A stretch of 64,000 bases of DNA from Salvelinus alpinus (taxonomy: Eukaryota > Chordata > Actinopteri > Salmoniformes > Salmonidae), in NCBI RefSeq assembly GCF_045679555.1, contig NC_092096.1:22103211-22167210 (forward strand), written 5' to 3'. Shown here one piece after another: positions 44,301-54,359 of the stretch (the first letter of the stretch is position 1; each line of letters begins with the position of its first letter). The position numbers and the translations under genes were made by a program. The notes beneath the pieces were generated by a model that worked only from the letters and a program-made list of their open reading frames with translations, did no database searches and was not told the DNA's origin.

Positions 44301-47300
44301 GCTTTGAGGTGCATTGTATGCCTACCAGGTGGCACTGGCATATACTTTTAATACTGAACTGACAATGACCTGAATCAGACAGGATGTGCACGTTCAATAA
44401 AATAATGAGGCTTAATATCCTGATGGAACCCATCTTTATATGGATGTATAATCTGTAGGTGGATAAAGTGGGATGAAAGTCAGAATGTGTGACCTGCCTG
44501 TGCTTGTACACTGACTGTACAAAACATTAGGAACACATGCTCTTTCCGTGAAATAGACTGACCAGGTGAATCCAGGTGAAGGGTATGATCACTTATTGAT
44601 GTCACTTGTTAAATCCACTCCAATCAGTGTAGATGAAGGGGAGGAGACAGGTTAAAGAAGTATTTTTAACCCTTGAGACATGGATTGTGTATGCGTGTCA
44701 TTCAGAGGGTGAATGGCCAAGACAAAATATTTAAGTGCCTTTGAACGGGGTATGGTAGTAGGTACCAGGCACACCGGTTTGAGTGTGTCATGAACTGCAG
44801 CGCTGCTGAGTTTTTCATGCTCAACAGTTTCCCGTGTGTATCAAGAATGGATCACCCAAAAGAAATCCATCCAACTTGACACAACTGTGGGAAGCATTGG
44901 AGTCAACATGGGCCAGCATCCCTGTGGAACGCTTCGATACCTTGTAGAGTCCATGCCAATAAAGTCTAATTGAGGTTGTTCTGATGGCAAAGGGGGGTGC
45001 AACTCAATATTAGGAAGGTGTTCCTAATGTTTCGTACACTTTTATGAAAAGCAGACCCTTTTATGAAAAGTGACTTCCTGTGACTGCAGGAATCGAACCC
45101 AGGACTCTGATGAAGCTAGCACCATGTGCTCTTACAAAGGACATGATGACTACCTTTATATTCAACAATGATACAGGTGTCCATTTCGGGGTGCACTTCA
45201 TCCTTCAGAATCATGAATCTGAGGTGCTCATCAATCTGACGGAGATAACAACAGGAGAAGGGCATTAAAGAAGAGCCTTTTGACAGAGGTTCCTTTATCG
45301 TATAAACTGTTCATTCAACGTGAGCTGTTAATGCTTACGTTTTGCCAAATGCCAAAGGGAACTACGTTGATATTTGTCAGCGGCACCTGTCTTTTCTCCA
45401 GCATCCTGTGACATGATTCAAATGAGGACAGCATAAACCCACTAAGGTGACACCCTCATTTGTTTTATGGTTGTAAAACCTTGTTAATGTGTGACATATA
45501 CAGTTGCTGTCGGAAGTTTACATACACTTTAGCCAAATACATTTAAACTCAGTTTTTCACAATTCCTGACATTTAATGCCAGTAAAAATTCCCTGTCTTA
45601 GGTCAGTTAGGATCACCACTTTATTTTAAGAATGTGAAATGTCAGAATAATAGTAGAGAGAAGGATTTATTTCAGCTTTTATTTCTTTCGTCACATTCCC
45701 AGTGGGTCAGATGTTTACATACACTCAATTAGTATTTGGTAGCACTGCCTTCAAATTGTTTAACTTGGGTCTGTCACGATCGTTGTCTAAATAAGTGGAC
45801 CAAGGCGCAGCGTGAGTAGAATTCCACATTTGATTTAATCGTGAAACTTCCAAAAAAACAACAAAGATATAACGAATGTGAATTGTGTAGCTCACAATGG
45901 CACAATACACTCAATTAGTATTTGGTAACATTACCTTTAAATTGTTTAACTTGGGTCAAATGTTTCGGGATAGCCTTCTACAAGCTTCCCACAATAAGTT
46001 GGGTGAATTTTGGCCCATTTCTACTGACACAGTTGGTGTAACTGAGTCAGGTTTGTAGACCTCCTTGCTCGCACACGCTTTTTCAGTTCTGCTCACACAT
46101 TTTCTATAGGATTGAGCTCAGGGCTTTGTGATGGCCACTCCAATACCTTGACATTGTTATTTTTAAGCCATTTTGCCACAACTTTGGAAGTATGCTTGGT
46201 ATCATTTTCCATTTGGAAGACCCATTTGCGACCAAGCTTTAACATCCTGACTGATGTCTTGAGATGTTGCTTCAATATATCCACTTAATTTTCTTTCCTC
46301 ATGATGCCATCTACTTGTGAAGTGCACAAGTCCCTCCTGCAGCAAAGCTCCTACACAACATGATGCTGCCACCCGTGCTTCACAGTTGGGATGGTGTTCT
46401 TCGGCTTGCAAGACTCCTCATTTTTCCTCCAAAAATAACGATGGTCATTATGGCCAAACAGTTCTATTTTTGTTTCATCAGACCAGAGGACATTACCAAA
46501 AAGTACGATCTTTGTCCCCATGTGCAGTTGAAAACCGTAGTCTGGCTTTTTTATGGCGGTTTTGGAGCAATGGCTTCTTCCTTGCTGAGCGGCCTTTCAG
46601 GTTATGTCGATATAGGACTCGTTTTACTGTGGATATAGATAATTTTCCTGAGCAGTATGACGGCTGCGTGGTCCCATGGTGTTTATACTTGCGTACTATT
46701 GTTTGTACAGATGAACGTGGTACCTTCAGGAGTTTGGAAATTGCTCCCAAGGATGAACCTGACTTGTGGAGGTCTACATTTTTCTTTTGAGGTCTTGGCT
46801 GATTTCTTTTGATTTCCCCATGATGTCAAGCAACAAGGCACTGAGTTTGAAGGTAGGCCTTGAAACACATCCACAGGTGCACCTCCAATTGACTCAAATG
46901 ATGTCAAATAGCCTATCAGTAGCTTCTAAAGCCATGACATAATTTTCTGGAATTTTCCAAGCTGTTTAAATGCACAGTCAACTTCTGACCCACTGGAATT
47001 GTGATACAGTGAATTATAAGTGAAATAATCTGTCTGTAAACAATTGTTGGAAAGATTACATGTGTCATGCACAAAATAGATATCCTAATTGACTTGCCAC
47101 AACTATAGTTTGTTAACAAGAAATTTTGGGATGGTTGAAAAACAAGTTCTAGTTACTCCAACCTAAGTGTATGTAAACCTCTGACTTCAACTGTACATAT
47201 AGACATATTAAACATCTGACTTATTATTTACATTATGTTCCTCATGTCATTTTTAGACGGCCAAAGGAATGGACAGCTGGAGCTGGGCACTCAACTAACA

Positions 47301-48388
47301 GGACGCTGAACAGCTTCTACCTCCACGTCATAAGACTGCTAAATAGTTAGTTAGCCAATAGCTACCTGGACAATCTGCATTGATCCTTTTTGGACTGACT
47401 CTTTTGACTCATCACCTACGCTGCTGTTACTGTTTATTATCTATCCTGTTGCCTAGTCACTTTATCTCACCTATATGAACATATCTACCTCAATTACCTC
47501 ATACCGCTCCACATTGACTCAGTACTGGTACCGCGTGTAACGTTACATAGCCAAGTTATCGTTACTCATTGAGGATTTATTCCTCCTGTTATTATCTTTC
47601 TATTATGTCTCTTTCTCTCTGTATTGCTGGGAAGGCCAGTAAGTAAGCATTTCACTGTTAGTCTACATCTGCTGTTTACGAAGCATGTGACATAACATTT
47701 GATTTGATGATCAGGTTCACACAATGTCTACAAATATACACAAGTTGTCAGAGAACACAAAAGATTAGACATACCCTTACATATGACCTAAAATGGCAGA
47801 CTAATTCAAAAGCCATTCAATAACCTTTCAGTTTGAGAAAATGGCAGCTCAACTTACCCAGCTCATCCTGTGTGAAGCTGTCGGGAGGGTTCACATACTG
47901 CATAGTTGAGACGTTCAGCTTCCAATAGTGTTTTGTACATCGGACCGTCCTGTATCAGAAAAACCTTTCAGTCCCATTGAATAGATATGTTATATCTAAG
48001 CCTCGGTATTAAAGAGGGAGTTCAGGATTTTACAACTTGATGTTAGATGGTTCCTCAGCCTGAAAGTAGTCTATGGGCCAGGAGAAACTGTAATCCATGG
48101 TTCGGTATTCTCTAAACAGCCGCTACAAACTCCAGCTATCTTTAGTTGTAGAGTCCTGAACTTCCCCTTTAAGTCTACTTACCTTCCATCTAAGTCCTCT
48201 ATGTCTTTGATGAACAGGCCTCCTTGGTGTTTGCATTGGTTCTTGCAGGCCTTCAGCTCTCCATTTTCTTTGTATATGATGTAGCACTTGCCATCATCTG
48301 GGCTCCTCTTAAAGTTTATGCCATCTTTGAGTGAGAACACCGCCTCAGAGTCCAGGGACAGAACTGTCTTTGAAGACTGGGCTGTCAT
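32395..48388 (-). CDS. cmah: CMP-N-acetylneuraminate hydroxylase (CMAH), central exons not found
   Basis: Eleven exons in minus-strand order: 48183-48388 (coding part), 47858-47949, 45339-45405, 45154-45235, 44106-44243, 43773-43908, 43487-43627, 42844-43018, 41794-41910, 32789-32904, 32395-32536. The enzyme converts CMP-Neu5Ac to CMP-Neu5Gc with cytochrome b5 in the cytosol. Exons 1-2 carry the Rieske [2Fe-2S] ligands: C52/H54 in KNQCKHQGG and C73/H76 in RCTKH. Later exons read [72 protein letters not shown] and [12 protein letters not shown], all CMAH-like and in phase with each other. Some 120-140 residues of the metallo-beta-lactamase-like segment (expected between exon 2 and the LTNINVV exon) are absent; that intron is filled by a Tc1 element and a LINE tail. 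Joining exon 2 directly to the next exon shifts frame into a stop. Either a damaged gene or an assembly fault. Confidence 0.85.
32640..32812 (-). repeat. About 68-bp x 3 repeat at a CMAH splice donor
   Basis: CTTACCGGTGGTGGTAGACG occurs at 32784 (end of the next-to-last exon with its donor) and at 32715; a diverged form CTTACTGGTAGTGGTAGACG is at 32648. GGAGGGAAGGTGAGGAGACG lies between units. On the minus strand each unit therefore repeats the exon end and donor. The 32715 copy is also preceded by a pyrimidine-rich TTATTAG like a 3' splice site. Confidence 0.85.
33005..33265. repeat. Dispersed repeat with CTATTCTACACATTTT units
   Basis: GCTATTCTACACATTTT recurs three times (about 33145, 33205, 33242), together with ACACATTTTGCCATGGGGCA. 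Class not recognised; in the large CMAH intron. Confidence 0.4.
33315..33585. repeat. Intronic duplicate of the sequence beside CMAH exon 41794-41910
   Basis: CAATTATCTTCAACTGAAA, CAGCGTTCACCTC, GAGAATGACA and TGCAGTGTAC occur in the same order at 40028-40150 and 41680-41755, where they are interrupted by a SINE containing a Tc1 copy. Confidence 0.65.
33586..34770. mobile_element. Tc1/mariner relic
   Basis: Begins CAGTGCCTTCAGAAAGTATT, a typical Tc1 end, followed by CCACATTTTGTTGTGTTACA. The plus strand carries transposase remnants with [10 protein letters not shown] (GS..VWG region) and a CAGGACAACC stretch. Strongly decayed; the right end is not clear. Confidence 0.65.
34771..35348. other. 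CMAH intron, nothing definite recognised
   Basis: Contains a short tandem pair TTTAGCTAGCTTG(C)A/TGTTGCTAGCTAATTTGTCCT at 34940-35010 and no exon. Confidence 0.35.
35354..35840 (-). repeat. LTR (3' LTR in element orientation)
   Basis: 487 bp, starting TGTAACGACG and ending GGAACGTGACA. Contains an inverted repeat TATATGGTTCTCAATCAG / CTGATTGAGAACCATATA able to form a hairpin. Confidence 0.85.
36215..37195 (-). repeat. Three consecutive 27-bp arrays inside the LTR element
   Basis: About 36215-36500, 36505-36745 and 36830-37195 each repeat a different 27-bp unit, equal to nine codons, on the minus strand of types [18 protein letters not shown] and SPAPSEPSV. All three share an E-P-(S/P) core, so they look like separately homogenised descendants of one unit. 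Confidence 0.9.
37508..37607. other. Assembly gap of 100 N
   Basis: Exactly 100 N, the usual placeholder for a gap of unknown size. It lies beside repetitive sequence inside the LTR element, so true element length is unknown. Confidence 0.99.
38724..39210 (-). repeat. LTR (5' LTR in element orientation)
   Basis: 487 bp, apparently identical to 35354-35840. Followed by GCAAC, the target duplication. Confidence 0.85.
39335..39975. mobile_element. Tc1/mariner relic, one end
   Basis: Begins GTGAAGAAGTATTTGCTCCC and contains the usual Tc1 segment (TTTTGGCCCACTCTTGCATG, TCAATTGGGATTAGGTCTGG). The other end is missing. Confidence 0.65.
40150..41678 (-). mobile_element. SINE split by a Tc1-like element
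   Basis: 40150-40222 (CACTTATCCAGAGCAACTTACA) and 41558-41678 (AAGTGCCTTGCTCAAGGAAAC ... CTGTTAGGCTACCTGCC) are the two halves of one minus-strand SINE. The Tc1-like element at 40223-41557 lies between them with TA on both sides. Confidence 0.7.
40223..41557 (-). mobile_element. Tc1-like element with both ends
   Basis: Ends CAGTGCATTCGGAAAGTATC / GATACTTTCCGAATGCACTG type inverted repeats, TA duplicated at 40221-40222 and 41558-41559, 1335 bp. Minus-strand frames include the transposase N-terminal HTH part ([20 protein letters not shown]). The coding region is broken in several places. Confidence 0.85.
42450..42780. repeat. Diverged palindromic MITE remnants
   Basis: AAACGTTTT and its partner AAAACGTTTTGCAACAG, TTTCTATTGGACAAATTCAGG and GCGTTCAGTCGGTAC resemble the 3388-3535 family. 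In a CMAH intron. Confidence 0.3.
43125..43356. repeat. About 31-bp tandem repeat, 7-8 units
   Basis: Unit GGTAGACAATGTAGGGAAGTG plus A(G/T)GTAATAAT, repeated with small changes. Lies in the CMAH intron between exons 43487-43627 and 42844-43018; gives spurious minus-strand ORFs. Confidence 0.9.
44516..45038. mobile_element. Non-autonomous Tc1-type element
   Basis: Inverted ends TGTACAAAACATTAGGAACA / GTTCCTAATGTTTCGTACA. The inside holds transposase-like remnants (GAACGGGGTATGGTAGTAGG). About 520 bp, in a CMAH intron. Confidence 0.7.
45501..47193 (-). mobile_element. Tc1-like element in CMAH intron, duplication copy 1
   Basis: CAGTTGCTGTCGGAAGTTTA at the left and CTCTGACTTCAACTG at the right, with TA outside both. 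Minus-strand frames carry [17 protein letters not shown]- and [14 protein letters not shown]-type transposase blocks (DDE region) but are broken. A foreign piece lies at 45774-45915. The inner and right part recurs at 56588-58010. Confidence 0.85.
45774..45915 (-). mobile_element. LTR-like fragment inside the Tc1 copy
   Basis: Starts TGTCACGATCGTTGTCTAAA and continues GGACCAAGGCGCAGCGTGAG, resembling the ends of the LTRs in this window (GACCAAGGTGCAGCGCG). It is present only in copy 1 of the duplication. A short fossil piece. Confidence 0.45.
47197..47712 (+). mobile_element. LINE 3'-end fragment, duplication copy 1
   Basis: ACTTCTACCTCCACGTCATAA-type ORF end, then the tail GCATTTCACTGTTAGTCTAC ... 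GTGACATAACATTTGATTTG. 5'-truncated, directly next to the Tc1 element. Copy 2 at 58014-58531. Confidence 0.65.
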
Positions 48389-48880
48389 TTGAGTGGTGGA
48401 ATTGAAGTGCTGATGAGAAAAGTAGAGGAGTATAAGTGGATGGTACTCGTAAGAAGAATTTACAGGTGAACAAAACAGTCAAAACAGTCATAGATAAAGG
48501 CAACAAAAGGCAACAAAAAATCTATCCAGTATATTACAAGTTGCAACAGGGAGATACTTCCAGCACAGAACCAGAGAAAATGTCTAACTGGCCTTATATC
48601 CTAATCAGCAGACAACTGTTCTGTAAACATCAGCCCCAGAGGCTTGTGGGAAGTCCAAACAAAAGTAAGTGACATTGCTACAGAATCACAGTGTTCAGAC
48701 AATACAATAATAATCAGTGTGTCCTCGGTCCTTGTATCTCCAGTCTGGCATCAAACACATCAACAGATGTGAGTTTAATCCATAACATACAACATCGAGG
48801 CAAGTGACCATTAACTCGAGTATCACAAACAAAACACTGGAAATCGTGTATTACAGAAAGGGGAAATATATGAATATGCG

Positions 48881-49390
48881 GTACCACTTTAATTGACACC
48901 TAGAGTCATAACACGTTATGACACGGTCATAATCATGTCATAACAGCTGACATAACTTGTCATAACCTGTCATAATATACTCATAACACTGTTACATATG
49001 TTAGACCTGTTGTGACATATATTACGATATTTTATGGGTGGTTATGACACATAAGAGTTTCAAAACCCACAAAACCTACCACACAAGGCAAAACATTCCA
49101 TTACACCATAGCCTACGTGTCAACAGTATTTTTAAAAATTGACTATATTAAATTAGCATTGTAATTGCACACAAATTGATGTCAGACATGCACTTACCCC
49201 AATGCTCTGTTTCTGATGACTGGGATGAATGCAAGAGCAGAAGCAGGACAAGACACCCTCTTTTTGACAGATGACTGATATAAGGGCATGTACGTGATTG
49301 GCCTATCTGGCGTATATGATTATGATGGTCATAATGCTTCTTGACAGTGTCAAAGTGTATTTTCTTAGTCCAAGTAAAGTGACACAGGTA
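48881..49390. mobile_element. MITE-like inverted-repeat block upstream of CMAH exon 1
   Basis: GGTACCACTTTAATTGACAC at the left and the inverted TCCAAGTAAAGTGACAC at the right, with many GTCATAAC motifs, as in a common fish MITE. The middle (49190-49310) holds a candidate exon and promoter. Copy 2 at 59663-60178. Confidence 0.45.
49198..49260 (-). other. Candidate non-coding 5' exon of CMAH (copy 1)
   Basis: On the minus strand AGAGCATTGGG|GTAAGTG is a strong splice donor. CMAH exon 1 has an acceptor (TTTTCTCATCAG) at 48410-48411, 21 bp before its ATG, so an upstream exon must exist. A TATA-like CTTATATC (49277-49284) and a CCAAT box (49297-49301) lie just upstream. The 5' edge is a guess. 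Confidence 0.3.
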
Positions 49391-49649
49391 TGGTCACAGT
49401 GTCATAAAGTGTATTTTCTACAAGTTGTTTAAAATATGATAGAGAGAGAGAGAGAAAGAGTGAGAGACCTGAACCTACATTTTAGACAATAGCACAGATT
49501 CAAAGAACGAAACATTATACCGTTATATTTACATGTTCTTGGTTAGTTCAAATGATTAATATCTAAATTCAAACAAATGTCAGTTCCTCATAGAGTACTG
49601 TGACACTTTGGGAACTAAATATTGCATTGCAATGTATGGAATTATCAGG

Positions 49650-49985
49650 AGCAGACCTGGGTACAAATACATGCGTATTTATATTTTAAATACTTATTTT
49701 ATGTGTGAATATGAGTTGTGGTCAAAATTCGCTACCTCTTTTAACATTTCCTACAAATAGCCTACTATCTGAAAACAATTATAATATTGTTTCCAAACAC
49801 ATTCTTCCAAATACCCTAGGAACAAACAGAAAGTGGGTTCAAATGCGTAGAGTATTTAAATATTTTTATATTTCAATAATTTCAAATGCAGAAAAATGCT
49901 TTCCAAGTGTATTTCCAAATACATTTCGATATTCAACTACATGTATTTTCAAGTAAATACTTACTTCGAAATGTCTTTGAAAGTT
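49650..49985. repeat. AT-rich MITE-like repeat with AAATAC motifs
   Basis: GACCTGGGTACAAATACATG at the left and many AAATACATTT/ATGTATTT segments in opposite orientations. Copy 2 at about 60440-60790. Confidence 0.4.
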
Positions 49986-49989
49986 AATG

Positions 49990-51078
49990 AAATAACCCAA
50001 ATTTGAAACATGGGTCTGATTAGGAGACATTTCAGCTCATATGACTGAAATTCATCCAAAGTTAACTTCTAAACTTGAAATTCAATTAACAGTTTCAGCA
50101 AACCTTTTCTTTCAGGACTTGACAAATAAAAACAATGTAGAGTTACATTTGGTATGTTCAGGGATATCCGGGATCCTTGGGACGTCCCTACCCTAAACCC
50201 TAACCCTAACCCTAACCATAACCCCTAACCTTAACCTCGACTCTATTCCTTAACCTGAACTTCTATGGGGTAGGGAAATTGCAAGGATCCCGGATACATA
50301 AATATTTGGTGTACAGCACACCGATACAGGCAGAAAGTGGTAAATATGATTCAAGGATAGATAAGTAAAGCACAAAATAATGTTTTTCAGTCAATTTTCT
50401 TTTACATTCATCTTTTGAACTGTTATTGTAATTCGATGTAATTCTTCTGCATTTTAATCTTTTGAGAGTTCACAGAGCTTAATTTATGTAAACTACCATG
50501 AGCAAAATATATAAATTAGCTAAATGTTTTAATGCTATTAAGTGCTATCCTCTGGGAATACAATGTACATCTCGCTGTATATGTTTGTAGCGAAATAAAT
50601 GAAATTCAATATTATAATGTATTTATCTGTTAAACAACTTTTGCCTGTCATCTTTAAACAATGTACAGATCTTAATAGTCACAACATAGCAAATATTAAG
50701 AGAGAAGCATAAATACTAAAGAGCATTACCTTGTGCAGACTGTTATGTTGACTTGACACTTTGGAATTTGAAGTTTAGACCCAGATGAGTCTTTCTTTGT
50801 GCATTTGCATTGAGCAGTGAACGAATTGTTGGTGCTTAACAAGAAGAAACAAGTGTTTGCCTCAGGAAATCCACTCGAAAGAAAAGAGGTTGTCGTGGCT
50901 GAATCAGAATTAGTTAGGTAACATATATAAATAAGATGTTTTAGATATCTTTATGCTTGTCATTAGAATGTCTTCTTTTGAACTATACTGTTGGCAGTTG
51001 AATTTTCCTTTCTCTTTAGGGAAAAGTCACTTGGGGCCCAGAGAGGGGAGGTCAGGCTAGTCTTTTACAGTCTTTTAC
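49990..51078. other. CMAH upstream DNA, mostly unrecognised
   Basis: Apart from the inverted-repeat element at 50160-50300, no repeat class was identified. A minus-strand donor-like CTGCACAAG|GTAATG at about 50730 is a second candidate upstream exon; it is conserved in copy 2 at about 61560. Confidence 0.3.
50160..50300. repeat. Inverted-repeat element with telomere-like core
   Basis: ATCCGGGATCCTTG and CAAGGATCCCGGAT are perfect 14-bp inverted arms. Between them lies CCCTAA-type repeat sequence (about 50188-50238). Copy 2, near 61000-61128, has one CCCTAA unit fewer. Confidence 0.65.
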
Positions 51079-51081
51079 ATG

Positions 51082-51240
51082 GTCCCGTGTGGCTCAGTTC
51101 GTAGAGCATGGCGCTTGCAACGCCAGGGTTGTGGGTTCATTCCCCACGGGGGGACCAGGATGAATATGTATGAACTTTCCAATTTGTAAGTCGCTCTGGA
51201 TAAGAGCGTCTGCTAAATGACTTAAATGTAAAATGTAATA
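51082..51240 (+). mobile_element. tRNA-derived SINE, present only in duplication copy 1
   Basis: GGTCCCGTGTGGCTCAGTTC head, CAATTTGTAAGTCGCTCTGG tail, ending in AAATGTAA repeats. The matching place in copy 2 (about 61902-61915) has no SINE. Nearly the same as 1195-1358. Confidence 0.85.
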
Positions 51241-51289
51241 TAAATGTAATATGTGAATCATCTGTGAAACCATGTGAAGGGCTCCATTA

Positions 51290-53580
51290 TGTCTGTAATC
51301 CAGTCACTCATAGGCGGAAATCCCAGGGGGGACGGGGGGGACATGACCCCCCCATCCTGGGAAAAATATGATTTGTCCGACCCAATATATTTGTAAACAT
51401 AACTATGTAATTTCAATATTATTAATAATACGCAATGAATGCACTTATGCTGATTATAGACACTTAATAGCGCGTTTTTAAGTTTCAAAAGATTGCGACC
51501 ACCGCCCTTTTCCTCACAATGGTTTGATCCACTGCCAGTTCCTTAGCTGGCAAGGTAAAAGAGGGTTCGTATCTACTGTGTGAAAGGCACTCAATGCACG
51601 TAACTGACATGAGGTTTATCTAGTCAATCGGCCATTGCAATGTTTTTTTTTTATGTTGGCAGGGTTCACACATACACACACACTAGCTGAATTTGCAGAG
51701 CTAGCATGCAAACTAAAGCAAACACTAACCATCAAGCTAGCTAGTACCTATTCCATTTATGTGGCGTCGTCAAAGATGGAATCTTTGCTATCGTCAGTTT
51801 ATTCCAAGATCAGCATGCAGCTGTAGTGCTTCAAAGTTCCTGTGATAAGGTTAGCGATAAACTGAAGTCCAAACTACAGAACAGAACTACACTCTCTTCT
51901 ACCATTGTCTTAAATATATTTAATGGTCTCGTTGCAAAAGCTAAATTGTCGCTAGTGAAGTTTTTTATTTTATTTCACCTTTATTTAACCAGGTAGCAAA
52001 GATTTTAGCAAACACCACAGAAACGGAATTGGTGCTCGCTAGCTTTGCAAATTCAGCTATTGTTGGAAGCCAGCCAATATGAAACAAACTATATTAAAAT
52101 TACGAAAGGTTGCAGCATATGTTGTGTAAATGGTGATCTCATACAGCTGTCAACTCTTGTCACTGCAATCCGTTTCACATTTGCTAGCTACTGTGAACGC
52201 TGCGTGTAACACATCCGGTGTCAGGATAAATAAAAAGCAAGGTCTGCTAACTTTCTTTAATTATGTTTAATTACCGCAAACAATGAATGGCAAATGCAAT
52301 TTTCGTATATACGGGTTCGCTGTATCACCGCGCAGGGTAAACAGGGAACTGGCAGGAAGTACGTAAACAGCTGTTCTTATACTGTGATGACGTAGTTCCA
52401 ACGCGCCTGTTGGCCTATCACAGTAGAGGCTGAGCGCGGACTCTTGCTCCGCCTTTGGGGGCACCCGAACTTGTCCAAGCCCCTTGGCGCTTTTCTTTGT
52501 CCACATCTGGTTGCTGGGTAGAGTAGCTCCGTCTTGTGTCTCCCCTTGATTCTTCACCCAAACAATTCCTAATATGGTACTGAACAGTCTCTCAACCTCC
52601 CTGGTTGGCCTAGAGTGATGCACCCCTCCCCTCTCCAGACTGACCACAGCTTTTATGGCCTGTGTTGGTCAGTCCTTACACACCTACACACACACACCCA
52701 TCTGTATTGTTTGTGTGTGTGTGTAACAAAACAATATTCATCTTCAAACAATATGCTAACAGGCTATAGTGCATAAACATAAATCCTAACACTACCTTTT
52801 AGATCGAAACACATATAGAATGATAGAAGATAAGATGATAGAAGCCCATCTCCTACTGTAAATAACCTACACACTGTGTGTGTGTGTAGCCAGCCAGCCA
52901 GGTAGAAAAATGGCAGAAAAAATAAAAAAGATCAGAGTATTTTTCAGTACACCAAAACGCAAAGTAAGAACCCTAGTAGCCTAATATCTCAAAGACTAGT
53001 TGATAAAATGTTCATAAGAAAGAAGTGAAATGCTAATGGAAATGTTTCACAATGATGTCAATAGGCAGAGCAGGCAACAGATGGCACACAGACAGCAGAG
53101 TTGGGGACAGATATGCAGGGACAGACTGGCAGAGACAGGGAGTCTCAGGTAAGTTTGTTGAGTCTTTGTTTGGCAACATTATGAAAGGTTCTCAAAATTA
53201 TTTTTTGTAAAATAGGGACATAATTGGAAAATGCATGGACACCCCCACTCTCAACTTAAACTGGTGACTGAACTAAGATTTGTTTAAGGCAATTGTATTG
53301 CTGTTGTGACTAATTGTGTAGTTTTGGGTACCGGTAGTTATGAGTACGGCAAACACCTTATTTCTTTTCTAGGAGACAAACTGTGAGTCAGTGAGAGTGG
53401 TGAAAGGGAAAGAGCCAGGGAGAGAGACTTCAGAGAACAATGTCACAGCCACGGCAGGACCAGGTGTCACCCTTGTTGCCAGCACCACCTGTATAGGGGA
53501 CAGTGGCACAGCATTGTTCAGTTACAGAGAGAATAAAGTAGACGGCGCACGTCAAATGTTTGATTTATGACCCTATGTCA
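51290..53580. repeat. Unclassified repeat block, possibly hAT-derived
   Basis: Contains the G-rich AATCCCAGGGGGGACGGGGG segment, common in fish repeats. There is an ORF of 126 codons at 52267-52647 (minus) lying in the 52240-52800 repeat, and a short plus-strand start (MAEKIKKIRVFFSTPKRK) at 52910 followed by stops. No complete gene is seen. Copy 2 begins at about 61950. Confidence 0.3.
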
Positions 53581-53859
53581 TGATGACGTGTGCATGCCCA
53601 TATTTGGGCATCCGGTCAGGACATCCTGGCGGGAAGGGATCACGTGGTTATCCTGTTGCTGTTCTCACGCCTTAGAGCGAGTGCGAAAATATGTATATAA
53701 TGCCTTTGAAATTGTCATGATGATTGACGTCTAGGGACCTCTTTGAACTGGGGGGGATGTGTTTTAACATTTCAAAGAGTATGACCCCCCCCCCCCCCCC
53801 CCCTATTTTAATGCCCTTAGGGTTGTTGTCTATGAAACAGGAATGTCTGGGAGGGGGCT

Positions 53860-53890
<31 letters not shown>

Positions 53891-54359
53891 GTGTGTGTGT
53901 GTGTCTCTACCGGAGTGTTAGAAACAAGGTCCCTTCTCAGTGTGTACATTTCAAGCTTTTAACAACAATAAAACAGCCATCTAAATAATGATTCTCAGCC
54001 CACCACACTGTCGAGATTCCTATTTTGTTCTCTTTTTTATTTGTACATGCACCGAGCTTCCAGGTGGCTCCAGCCTATGGATGTTCGGTGCATGTACACC
54101 GGGGGGATTTTGAAACAGGTAGATTACAACCGGTTAAGAAAAGATCATAAAGTTAATTTCAGATTCAGGTTTAGGGGGTAATAACTTTAGGGAAACCGCA
54201 TTTCACACTATGTACAGTCATAGAGAGCCAACAAATCAAGGTGTAACAGGGATGAATGGATATTAAATGTACAACAGTAGTCTTCTGTAACAAGCAATAC
54301 GTGTTAAATATGTGTCACAGTCAATCATGACAGCCTCTTTTTGAAAGGCCTTTACTTAT
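53340..54359. other. Between duplication copy 1 and the LTR element
   Basis: Contains a C homopolymer (about 53785-53803) and a TG-rich microsatellite (53859-53903). No exon recognised. Poly-C here is a likely sequencing or assembly weak point. Confidence 0.5.

Larger units (their letters stand above)
45578..53339. repeat. Segmental duplication, copy 1
   Basis: Matches 56586-64000 in the same orientation over all of its length. The differences are few: scattered base changes, a SINE at 51082 and an LTR-like piece at 45774 only here, and small indels. Contains CMAH exons 1-2. The true right end is unknown because copy 2 runs off the window. Confidence 0.95.

Noticed and set aside
50186-50240. 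Interstitial telomere from a chromosome fusion
   Set aside because: Only a few CCCTAA units, degenerate, and bracketed by inverted arms; more like an element core.
52267-52647. 126-codon minus-strand ORF, also at 62928-63308
   Set aside because: Identical because of the segmental duplication; it lies in a dispersed repeat also found near 27.8 kb and shows no known domain.
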